From assembly GCA_040235505.1 (NCBI GenBank), contig JBECKW010000325.1:1-11524 (forward strand): 11,524 nt of DNA. The letters are read 5' to 3'. The notes under the pieces were generated by a model. It saw nothing but the letters and a program-made list of their open reading frames with translations. It did no database searches and had not been told where the DNA came from. The DNA comes from JBECKW01 sp040235505. GTDB taxonomy: Bacteria; Desulfobacterota; Desulfobacteria; Desulfobacterales; JAFDDL01. A program made the position numbers and the translations under genes. Positions within the stretch are counted from its first letter, which is position 1. The number at the start of each line of letters is the position of its first letter. Below are positions 1 to 7,365 of this stretch, piece by piece.

Positions 1-3000
1 AGCGCACCCTTACCGACCTCACCCTTCACCGCTGTTGTCGTTGCCTGGAATGAACGAATAACATCATGCGCCGCCACGGGTAAGGCGGTAAACTTCAGGG
101 TGTTCATTACCGACTCGGCCATATCGCTCCATTCTCCGTACTTGATGCGGCCGAACTCGCTGGCAAATCCAACCGCCCCGATCAGCGCATAATTGGACAA
201 GACTTCCGCCCACGCCGGATCGTGCGGATCATATACTTCCCGGCCGCTGAAATACTCCTGAAGCCGCTCTTTTCCCCATGCAACAAATTGTGCGCCGAAC
301 TGCCCGCCGACAGCCAGCCGTAACACCGGCATCACGTTGCCGTTTTTCACGTCATGGCTAATATTCCGAAACACCATCTGTGCTTGTCGATAAGTAAACC
401 GCTTCAGATATGCCATCCAGCGCAAATGCGGGTTATTCATCCAGGCCGGTTCTTTCGTTAAATTGGGGTGAAGCTGCATGTCGCTGGTATAATCGTGCAT
501 GGCCCGGTAGATGTCCGATTCGCCGACCGGTTTCTTCCAGTCGTGCCCGAAGCTTTCCTTCAATTTCGATCTGGCCCAGATGGCCTTCGGCCCTTTCCCC
601 TGGGCCATTTTGTGCAAGTCATTAAAGAACTGCCGGCCCGTCAGAGCCGACCAGTAATCCAGCGTCCGGTTAAGCGAATTAAAAGCAATGGCATTCGGAT
701 TGTATTTGGTAAATTTTCGCACAGCGTTGACCATCATGCTGGAGTGGGCGTCCTGAATCATCCCCATATACCGCCCCCTGGTATTCTCCGACACGGCCCC
801 GGTAAAAAAGCGGATCTTCTCACGCTCGGCCTTGCTTAACATCTTCAGAAAGCCCTTCGCGGCCCGGAACGGCCCGGCATCCATTACGATGGAAATGAGG
901 GCCTGCGAAGTCTGAAGCAAGGGTGCAAAGCCAAGCCCGATCTTGGTCGCATAGGTTACTTCTCCATAAGTCTGAATTGCCTTTTGAACTTGCGGGTTCA
1001 TCCGACGCGACATCGTTCCCGTCAGTACGTGAAGCATGTCTGAAATCATGGGGAATTCACCGGTGCCGGCCGTGGAAGCCTTAATGGTCTCCAAGGCCGC
1101 ATCGATTACTTTCCCGTCCCCAAAGGTTTCCCATTCTGCCATTGAGCGTGCCCAATCGCTGATATACCGATGGACGATTTTTACCGGGTCTTTCTCAATC
1201 CATGACGCAGGAAACGGTCTTGTGCGCCGGCTGAACAAATGTCCTCCACGCCGGACAATATGTACGTTGGTAATCAGTTTGGCCAAGGCGTCAGCTTCGT
1301 TTATCGCATCGCCCTGTTCGATCATTTCCCGCAGCCCATCCTGCAAACGCTTGCTGAATTTCGTGCTTTGAAATTTGATCATCCGCGATGACATGCGTTG
1401 CAAAACTTCCGGAGTAAAATTATAATACTGTTCACCAACCTTGATTAATCCCTCGCCGGCGGTCTTGGCCTCCATTAGTGCCTGCTGAAGCATCTGCAAC
1501 TCTTCGCCAACTTCCGCCATGATGCTTTCCTTCAACACGCGAGGGTAATACGTCCCCTCTTTCGCCCGCTTGAATGGCCCCCACATCCACATCATCTTCC
1601 CCGTTTCGGGGTTCTTCATGTATTGATAAGTCATGCCGCCGATGTTTTCGTATTTGGTGGCCAGATCATCAAAAAATTCCACAACCTTCTTTGATTTGGC
1701 CCAGTCTTCGATGGTCCCCTTGAGTAGCGGATGCTTTCCCTTTAGGGCTTCAACAATTCTTCCCCGCTCATACAAAGGGATTCCCGTCGTCCGAGCCAGC
1801 TCTATGGCATATCCCAGCATCTGGTCTCTGCGGGCCAGGTAATGCTTGGCGGCATTAATCAAACCCTTGCTTTCCGGCCGGGTCGCCCGCTTGTCCAGCC
1901 CGTAAAAAAGCCGATGATACCACCGCTCTTTTGCTTTTGTCGGACGCACATCCCCTGCCTCATCCATGGTCTTGCGCAAGATCTCGGCTCCAGCCGGCTC
2001 CCCATTAACCACGTCGTCAACCGTGTTCCTCGCCTTGGGAAATATTGGCGGCTCACCAACTTCAGCGCTGGCCGGCATGGCCTTGGCCCGCCTTGGCATA
2101 TCTCCACCAAACGTGGCGTCAAGCCAACCCTTTAATTCTTTCGTTGGACCAGCGGCCTTTTCCCCCAGGGAGGTCGCTACCTTCATCGGCCCCTTTCCCG
2201 GACCAATTGGTCGCCCCCGCCCAGGGGCGGTATATGCTTGTGGAAATTCAATACCAGGATATTCCCCCTCGCGAAGCGTCCGTCCCATATATCCGACGTA
2301 ACGTCCCTCTGGTTCGGCTTGTTTGGTCAACTTTCCACGTAACCCTTTTGGCCCCATGGTAAATCCCGGCCCCTCTATCGGGGGTTGCTCGACCAAGGGC
2401 GTGGCTTTTCCGGGGACCACGCCGGGTTTGTATTCAATTTGTTTTGAGACTTCGGGGGCCGGTAAAAGTTTTGGCTGTCGATATTCAAGTAGTCTCAACT
2501 CCGGGGCTTCACTGGCCTCGGCAGCCAATCGGCTGGCAATGCTCTTTTCATTCTCGGCCAATTGTTTGAGCGCTGATGCCCGCCCGATATTTTTTGCCGC
2601 TCCAGCCAGCCCTCGGATAAGCAGTCCCGCAAAAACGGGTCCAGTTGGATCAAGATACAGTCGCTTCCAAGCCTCCTCGGCGTCCTGCTTGTCCTCTTCT
2701 GACGCCTGCCCCAACAAAATCGCCGGCTTGATCGCCTTCCAGACAGTGGCCACCTGATTGGGGACAAACTCAATTAGGCCCCGGACCGTTTCGGCCGGAT
2801 GTTCAACGATAGCCGACGGCAAAGACAAGAGGCTGGACGGGATCTGTGCCAAAGAAAGCGCTGTATTACCAATCAGTCCGGCCACGCTCGCCTTTTGGAA
2901 TTTCTTTTCCTCAAACCAGCGAGTAACCTCAAGGGGGAAATGAAACAGTTGGGACAAGAAGCTGTCGTCATAATGCCCCTCCGGCGGCAATAGATCCACG

Positions 3001-3071
3001 AATCCACTGTCCCATAATACTTCATTGACGTCCTTGAACATCATGGCTTTTGTTGAGTCGTCCAGCGGCAT
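1..3071 (-). CDS. Giant internal virion / ejection-like protein, N-terminal 1,023 residues, partial
   Basis: A continuous frame starts at the ATG of TAATG (3071) and runs without a stop to the left edge, so the C-terminus is missing. It opens MPLDDSTKAMMFKDVNEVLW, has an amphipathic/hydrophobic N-terminal part (60-160), and a Pro/Gly/Lys-rich linker (about 200-345, with GRGRPIGPGKGPMK). A long helical domain follows from about 380. The part at 630-970 has a pattern I link to C-terminal regions of giant phage 'polyvalent' or ejection proteins: YISDWARSMAEW, then LGFAPLLQTSQALISIVMDAG, then NAIAFNSLNRTLDYWSALTGRQ, then PAWMNNPHLRWMAYLKRFTYRQ, with hydrophobic helices after it (GGQFGAQFVAW, YALIGAVGFASEFG). 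This resembles the large polyvalent protein-associated type (LPD38-like), a tentative match from memory. The role is likely that of T7 gp16: packaged in the head and ejected with DNA. No lytic transglycosylase motif is seen in the visible part. A downstream enzymatic domain beyond the edge is possible. Confidence 0.65.
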   Translation of the reverse strand, partial: MPLDDSTKAMMFKDVNEVLWDSGFVDLLPPEGHYDDSFLSQLFHFPLEVTRWFEEKKFQKASVAGLIGNTALSLAQIPSSLLSLPSAIVEHPAETVRGLIEFVPNQVATVWKAIKPAILLGQASEEDKQDAEEAWKRLYLDPTGPVFAGLLIRGLAGAAKNIGRASALKQLAENEKSIASRLAAEASEAPELRLLEYRQPKLLPAPEVSKQIEYKPGVVPGKATPLVEQPPIEGPGFTMGPKGLRGKLTKQAEPEGRYVGYMGRTLREGEYPGIEFPQAYTAPGRGRPIGPGKGPMKVATSLGEKAAGPTKELKGWLDATFGGDMPRRAKAMPASAEVGEPPIFPKARNTVDDVVNGEPAGAEILRKTMDEAGDVRPTKAKERWYHRLFYGLDKRATRPESKGLINAAKHYLARRDQMLGYAIELARTTGIPLYERGRIVEALKGKHPLLKGTIEDWAKSKKVVEFFDDLATKYENIGGMTYQYMKNPETGKMMWMWGPFKRAKEGTYYPRVLKESIMAEVGEELQMLQQALMEAKTAGEGLIKVGEQYYNFTPEVLQRMSSRMIKFQSTKFSKRLQDGLREMIEQGDAINEADALAKLITNVHIVRRGGHLFSRRTRPFPASWIEKDPVKIVHRYISDWARSMAEWETFGDGKVIDAALETIKASTAGTGEFPMISDMLHVLTGTMSRRMNPQVQKAIQTYGEVTYATKIGLGFAPLLQTSQALISIVMDAGPFRAAKGFLKMLSKAEREKIRFFTGAVSENTRGRYMGMIQDAHSSMMVNAVRKFTKYNPNAIAFNSLNRTLDYWSALTGRQFFNDLHKMAQGKGPKAIWARSKLKESFGHDWKKPVGESDIYRAMHDYTSDMQLHPNLTKEPAWMNNPHLRWMAYLKRFTYRQAQMVFRNISHDVKNGNVMPVLRLAVGGQFGAQFVAWGKERLQEYFSGREVYDPHDPAWAEVLSNYALIGAVGFASEFGRIKYGEWSDMAESVMNTLKFTALPVAAHDVIRSFQATTTAVKGEVGKGA

Positions 3072-4624
3072 TACTGTTGACCCCCCATATTGATGACGTT
3101 GAGCACCCAATTCACGTAGTCATCACGATATTCTTCGGGAATAGCATCTCCAAATCTCGCCACAATCAACGCGGCCTGATGACCTCGCGGCTTAGCCCTG
3201 AAGTCCTCGTATTCCTGCAGGAGAGTCGCAGCCATCTGGCTCGCTACCTCTGGGGTTGGGGGATTGGGGGCCAACATATTCTCAATCGGAGCACCAAGAA
3301 CTTCCGTTGCCCGGCCCAAAGCGCCGGCCGTAAGATTAAACATCTTGGTCGCTGCGGCAACTCCCGGTTGGAACGTCTCCATGATTTTCCGCCCCCGTGC
3401 AGCTTCCTCCTGCCCCCTGATTTCCCTCGCCTGTTTCAATTCTTCCACTTCTGCGGTCAAGTTCTTCCTTACGACGTCCCAATGATCAGCTCCCGTTGTA
3501 ATCGTTTCCGTCGGAATGGCATCCGGGCTGGGTTTTTTCGCCGGCGTGCCCGGCCATGTCGTCGGATTAACTCTTTCGTAATATTTATCATACAGCGGTT
3601 TGACGGTATCGGCTATCCTCCTGAAGTCGTCCTCCATCTGCTTGGTCCACTGTAGCGGATAAATGGTCGGATCCCCTTCTTCGCGGGCTTTGACCGCATT
3701 GACAAAGTCGGGATATTTGGTTCCGGCGAGGTTGACAAACCTGTTCCAGGTATCGCGAGCCACCATTAATTCTATATATTGATGATCAATTTTCAGGTCG
3801 TCAAAATTCTCCGCCGTAATCCTGATGCCAACCTTGCCCCACGGAAGGTAATCCGGGAGCGCATTCCTCATCATGTGTATTTTCTCCACATCCGAAAGGT
3901 CCACGGCTTCCTCGGTCATGCCTATCCTGTTGAATATTTCCGTAACCATCTCCGGGGCTACGCCGGCTTCCAGGCCACCGATATAGGATTCTGTCGCCGC
4001 CTTTTGTTCAGGGGTCAGCGCCCCTGACTGCAGGCGCAATTCCAGAACATTCCTCAAGGAATCGTGAAATGCCGCCCTGATTTTATCGACTTTTTGCTCG
4101 CGTTCCAGTTGCGACTTATAATAATCCGCTTGTGTACCCATAAGTTCTATTTTCCCCAGAAGTTCCTTCTCGCGAAGGACATATTCTTTTTCGCGAAGCT
4201 CCCGTTCCCTCTTCTGTGCCGGCGACTCCACCAAATCAAACCACGGCCCAAGGGCATTTGTCTCCCCACTTTCAACGGCCATCCTGATCACGCTTTCCGG
4301 GGCTTCTACGCCGTTTTGTCCCAGCCACTTCATTATCCCATCGACTTGCCCGTTTATTTTCGCTTGCTCTTCAAATTTTTTCCGTTTTTCTTCTTCGTCA
4401 TGCACATACTGGTTGAGCATTCGATTGCCCGTTCCCAACCCGGCAATAGCCAAGGCCAGCCCCTTATCGTCAAATGTCTTTCGCCCAAGGAAATATGTCA
4501 ACAGGCCCAGGAACCCATGCATGGCGTACTTCAATTGAGGGGGTAGTCCGCCACTTGAATGATCAGGCAATTGTGGCCCCATGGTGGCCGGCGGCGGGAT
4601 CGCTGTTTGCGGATCAAAAACCAT
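3071..4624 (-). CDS. Internal virion / ejection-like protein (517 aa)
   Basis: I do not recognise a named family. A Pro-rich start (residues 1-30) leads into a hydrophobic, glycine-containing part (about 34-66: AMHGFLGLLTYFLG and LALAIAGLGTGN) that could be one or two membrane-interacting helices. A charged helical stretch follows (76-190), including a near repeat LREKEYV/LREKELL with coiled-coil character. A mixed region with Trp and Tyr comes next (250-360), then a Pro/Thr linker (352-375), another helical part, and a second hydrophobic amphipathic stretch (about 420-450: GVAAATKMFNLTAGALGRATEVLGAP). The terminal part may form helices. Size and position between two other large helical proteins suggest an ejected internal protein comparable in role to T7 gp14 or gp15, but no sequence signature proves it. 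The TAA stop shares one A with the next ATG (TAATG), indicating coupled translation. Confidence 0.55.
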   Translation of the reverse strand: MVFDPQTAIPPPATMGPQLPDHSSGGLPPQLKYAMHGFLGLLTYFLGRKTFDDKGLALAIAGLGTGNRMLNQYVHDEEEKRKKFEEQAKINGQVDGIMKWLGQNGVEAPESVIRMAVESGETNALGPWFDLVESPAQKRERELREKEYVLREKELLGKIELMGTQADYYKSQLEREQKVDKIRAAFHDSLRNVLELRLQSGALTPEQKAATESYIGGLEAGVAPEMVTEIFNRIGMTEEAVDLSDVEKIHMMRNALPDYLPWGKVGIRITAENFDDLKIDHQYIELMVARDTWNRFVNLAGTKYPDFVNAVKAREEGDPTIYPLQWTKQMEDDFRRIADTVKPLYDKYYERVNPTTWPGTPAKKPSPDAIPTETITTGADHWDVVRKNLTAEVEELKQAREIRGQEEAARGRKIMETFQPGVAAATKMFNLTAGALGRATEVLGAPIENMLAPNPPTPEVASQMAATLLQEYEDFRAKPRGHQAALIVARFGDAIPEEYRDDYVNWVLNVINMGGQQ

Positions 4625-4633
4625 AGCTCACTA

Positions 4634-4640
4634 CCTCTCT
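4634..4640 (-). promoter_or_regulatory. Ribosome-binding site of the 517-aa protein
   Basis: AGAGAGG lies on the minus strand 9 bases before the ATG at 4624, within the 18-base gap after the 784-aa gene's TAA. Confidence 0.5.
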
Positions 4641-4642
4641 GA

Positions 4643-6997
4643 TTAAAGTATGGTGTACATCATGATGCCTAAAAACGACCCGAACACCTGCCCTAAAAGG
4701 TCTTGCCCGCCTTGATCGCGAGCCAACTGAACCTGGGCTTGGATCGCCTCCCGGTCAACCTCGTAACCCATCTCGGTGAGAATCTTCTGCAATAACATCG
4801 ATTCGCGTTGCACGGTCAATTGTTCCCCGGCGATGATCATTCTCGATTCTATTTCGGTCATCCCCAGTTCCTTCTGCAAGGCCAACCCCTCGGACGAAAT
4901 CATGAAATTATGCATCTCTTCTCGTTCGGCAATGGTGTTTCGCCACTCCATGTCCAAGGCAGAGAGTTCCAACTTTCCCTGCTCCAGCTGTTTTCTGAAC
5001 TCGAATTCATCGATCCGAATGCCGAATTCCCGCTCCAACTGTTCCTTGTACACCTGGAACTTTTCCGTTTCCAGATCGGCAGCCTGAAGGTCGAGCTGCT
5101 TTTGCAACTCAAACGCCCGGTCGCGGAACCCCACCTCCTGTTCGTTGCGCAACTCATTAAGATCCTGCCCCCTGGCGGCAAGCTCCCAGTTCTTTTCACC
5201 AAGCTCATAACGGTTCTTCATATCCTGTTCAGCGATGGCGATCTGTGCTTCAGACAAATTGTATTCACGAAGCCGCTGTTTTTCATCAGCATCAAATTGC
5301 GCCTTCCCCAAGGCCATATTATAGCTCTGCCATTGCCGGGCTAAAGCCATTTGCTGATCGTTAAACCCATGCTGATACAGCATATCCTGTTCTTTGAGTT
5401 CCAGGACCTTCGTATTATATGCCTTATCCATGGCCTGCTGGTTGCGCAACCGTTCCTGATCGGCCTGCGCCTGCAACAATTCGGCCTTGGCGTAATTCCC
5501 CTGTTCAATTGCTTGGTCAAATTGCTGGCGCAACTCGGCGGCCCGCTCCTTGATTTGCCGGTCAATCTCTGCTGTCTCCGCCGCCCGTTTGGTGGCGATC
5601 TCCGCCATCTTGGCAAACGTCTTCGATCCCTCGGCGGCACCGCGAAAGGCGGCCGAACTCATCACCGCCTTCAATGCCTCTTGCGTTTCCTGCTCCCGCC
5701 CCTTCCGCTCTTCGTCACTCAGACCGGATTCCATTTGCGCAGTCAATTTATCGCGCCACGCCTGTTGCTCTTCGGTAAGCGGCACGTTGCCACTGATTAC
5801 GTCGTCAAGAAACTCGGCCGCCTTCTGTTCGGCCTCGGTCTTTTCGGGGGTTGGTTCAACGCCAGTCGCCTTTCCAGGTGGCGCGCCTGTCGTGTCCATA
5901 TCGAAAATATCGCCGAATATTTTATCAATAACATCTTGAGCATCTTCCGGGCCTCCGCCGGGTTCTCCTTCACCCTCTCCCCCCTCAAGCACTCCAGCCA
6001 AAGAAAAATTTGCCCCGTAAACCTGCTGGCCAAGCTTCTCCAGTTCGGCTTGGGCTTGCGCTTTTGATTCTTCGCTCATATAAGGGGCGTTCTTCTGGAA
6101 CCATTGAAGCTTGTAATTAAAGTTCTGAATCGATTCACCTTCGGCCGCCTCAGCGCCAGGTCCTTCACCCATTGTTTCATCGACAACATCCTGGGTCGGC
6201 CCACCTCCCCCGATCAGTGTTTCATCGTCCGGAAGAGTAAATCCAGCACCATACGTTTGTTTGCCTTGGATCTCCAGGTTTTGTCGGACCTGTTCCCTTT
6301 CTTCCTCGGTCATATTGGTCCAATTGTCCTGGTAACTCTTGAGTGACTCGTTAAACCCGATTACGGCTTCTCCCGTTCCTCCGCTGGGCATTTCCATGCC
6401 CTCGCCGACATCCAGCTTGTCTCCCGTAATTGGATGCAGCGGATCACCACCAATTGTCGATTCGGGTGTAAGTCCACCGGTTTCCTGTGTTGCCTTGCCG
6501 CCCGGCTCGGCGAACGTGCCGCTCACAATGTCCCCGGCTTGGTCCGCGAACTGACTACCCCCGGTTACGTTCGCTTCCGCTTCGGCTGTAGCCGCTTCCA
6601 TTTCCGGAGATAGCGACGTATCCACGTCTGGCATTTCCAATGTGGTTGGCGTTCCGATCAACTGCTGGACGTTCGCTTCCAAATCTTTGAGCTTTAGGCG
6701 CATGGTCTGCAAGTCTCTGTCGGCAGCGAGAGCGTGACCGCTTAATCCCTCCGCTTTTTTCTTTTCTAACAAATCAAGATAATCGTTACGCAAATTTCCA
6801 ATTTCATTGCGATATGAAATCCACTGGTCTTTCATCCATTGCGTTTCTCCGGTGTACTCAGGAAGGTCGGCAAAATTCCCCTCCAGCCAAGTGGATTCTT
6901 CCTCCGGCCCCCAATATTCAACAATCCCCTCACCGGTGGGATATTCGGGCGGATTGTGCTCTCGCGTTTTTTCTGTTTTTCCTGTTGGTCCTGCCAT
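4643..6997 (-). CDS. Coiled-coil internal virion / ejection-like protein (784 aa)
   Basis: No enzyme motif is visible. The N-terminal third is polar and disordered-looking (Pro/Glu/Gly-rich). Two related modules follow at about 215-277 and 293-362, then a long, charged, helical segment (about 430-755) that reads as coiled coil with many Gln, Glu, Arg and Leu residues. The C-terminus is a short glycine-spaced hydrophobic tail (LLGQVFGSFLGIMMYTIL, 767-784) that could insert in a membrane. Long helical proteins encoded just after the nozzle gene are typical of podovirus internal proteins (compare T7 gp14-gp16), which are packaged in the head and ejected to build a channel across the envelope. 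The ATG at 6997 is 2 bases after the preceding stop, with a weak AGGG upstream. No lysozyme or transglycosylase signature is seen. A scaffold or tail-fibre stalk is less likely, given the position after the nozzle and the hydrophobic tail. Confidence 0.6.
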   Translation of the reverse strand: MAGPTGKTEKTREHNPPEYPTGEGIVEYWGPEEESTWLEGNFADLPEYTGETQWMKDQWISYRNEIGNLRNDYLDLLEKKKAEGLSGHALAADRDLQTMRLKLKDLEANVQQLIGTPTTLEMPDVDTSLSPEMEAATAEAEANVTGGSQFADQAGDIVSGTFAEPGGKATQETGGLTPESTIGGDPLHPITGDKLDVGEGMEMPSGGTGEAVIGFNESLKSYQDNWTNMTEEEREQVRQNLEIQGKQTYGAGFTLPDDETLIGGGGPTQDVVDETMGEGPGAEAAEGESIQNFNYKLQWFQKNAPYMSEESKAQAQAELEKLGQQVYGANFSLAGVLEGGEGEGEPGGGPEDAQDVIDKIFGDIFDMDTTGAPPGKATGVEPTPEKTEAEQKAAEFLDDVISGNVPLTEEQQAWRDKLTAQMESGLSDEERKGREQETQEALKAVMSSAAFRGAAEGSKTFAKMAEIATKRAAETAEIDRQIKERAAELRQQFDQAIEQGNYAKAELLQAQADQERLRNQQAMDKAYNTKVLELKEQDMLYQHGFNDQQMALARQWQSYNMALGKAQFDADEKQRLREYNLSEAQIAIAEQDMKNRYELGEKNWELAARGQDLNELRNEQEVGFRDRAFELQKQLDLQAADLETEKFQVYKEQLEREFGIRIDEFEFRKQLEQGKLELSALDMEWRNTIAEREEMHNFMISSEGLALQKELGMTEIESRMIIAGEQLTVQRESMLLQKILTEMGYEVDREAIQAQVQLARDQGGQDLLGQVFGSFLGIMMYTIL
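5912..6121 (-). repeat. Protein-level repeat, copy 2, in the 784-aa protein
   Basis: This encodes residues 293-362. Its core starts FNYKLQWFQKNA and ends VYGANFSL, then continues through a Gly/Glu linker to QDVIDKIFG. The pitch to copy 1 is 78 residues. The order of core, Gly-rich linker and QDV-D motif is kept in both copies, so this is a module duplication and not simple low complexity. Confidence 0.65.
6167..6355 (-). repeat. Protein-level repeat, copy 1, in the 784-aa protein
   Basis: This encodes residues 215-277. Its core starts FNESLKSYQDNW and ends TYGAGFTL, then continues through a glycine-rich linker to QDVVDETMG. Compared with copy 2, 18 of 41 core residues are identical by hand alignment. 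Confidence 0.65.
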
Positions 6998-6999
6998 GA

Positions 7000-7365
7000 T
7001 TACCGATCCCTGATCACCAAATAATTAATTCTCGATAGACCGTTTGCTATATATAAGACCTTAAATGAATCGGCGGTACAATTGCTGGCCGCACTATCCA
7101 GTAACACCTGATTCCCCGCCCCGGTCAATTGCACCGTATAATCAGTCGTGCCAATATCGACGACAACCCAATCCGGGGAAGTGCCGTCAACGATGTGCGT
7201 CCCCGCAATAGTTCGATCTGATTCCCACTTGATTACCCGCTGAATTTCATTTGGCGAATTGTCCAGTGGCGTGAACTGCCCTTGCGCCGAGGTTATAAGC
7301 AGATAGAACAAGAGCATCACCAACACCGCCACAATGCCGAAATTCACATCGGTTACCTTACTCAT
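7000..7365 (-). CDS. Small secreted or membrane-anchored protein of unknown function in tail operon (121 aa)
   Basis: I do not recognise this family. The start at 7365 (MSKVTDVNFG) has a good ribosome-binding site and overlaps the nozzle stop by 8 bases (ATGAGTAA), which suggests translational coupling. Residues 9-26 (FGIVAVLVMLLFYLLITS) are strongly hydrophobic and are followed by A-Q-G-Q, so a signal peptidase cut after A27 or G29 is plausible. The remaining roughly 92 residues are polar and look beta-rich (DWVVVDIG, DYTVQLTG, NQVLLDS, FKVLYIANG, INYLVIRD), suggesting a compact beta-sandwich. There is a single cysteine in this part. It lies between nozzle and internal protein genes, where podoviruses often keep small virion or assembly proteins. 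It could be a nozzle partner, a small decoration or receptor-contact protein, or an accessory to ejection; nothing distinguishes these. Confidence 0.65.
   Translation of the reverse strand: MSKVTDVNFGIVAVLVMLLFYLLITSAQGQFTPLDNSPNEIQRVIKWESDRTIAGTHIVDGTSPDWVVVDIGTTDYTVQLTGAGNQVLLDSAASNCTADSFKVLYIANGLSRINYLVIRDR
7285..7365 (-). other. Signal-peptide-like N-terminus of the 121-aa protein
   Basis: Residues 1-27 have the three expected parts: a short n-region with one lysine, an 18-residue hydrophobic core, and T-S-A before QGQF as a signal peptidase I site. This is the most convincing of the three signal-like N-termini in the window. Confidence 0.6.

Noticed and set aside
2201..2212. 12-base palindrome GACCAATTGGTC
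   Set aside because: A single palindrome inside a Pro/Gly-rich coding linker with no second copy; chance is sufficient.
3050..3655. 201-residue open frame on the plus strand
   Set aside because: It overlaps the C-terminal half of the 517-aa gene and the start of the giant gene, and shows no protein-like domain.
5351..6067. 238-residue open frame on the plus strand
   Set aside because: It lies wholly opposite the 784-aa protein, has low-complexity Leu/Phe-rich content expected from the reverse of Glu/Gln/Lys-rich codons, and no ribosome-binding site.
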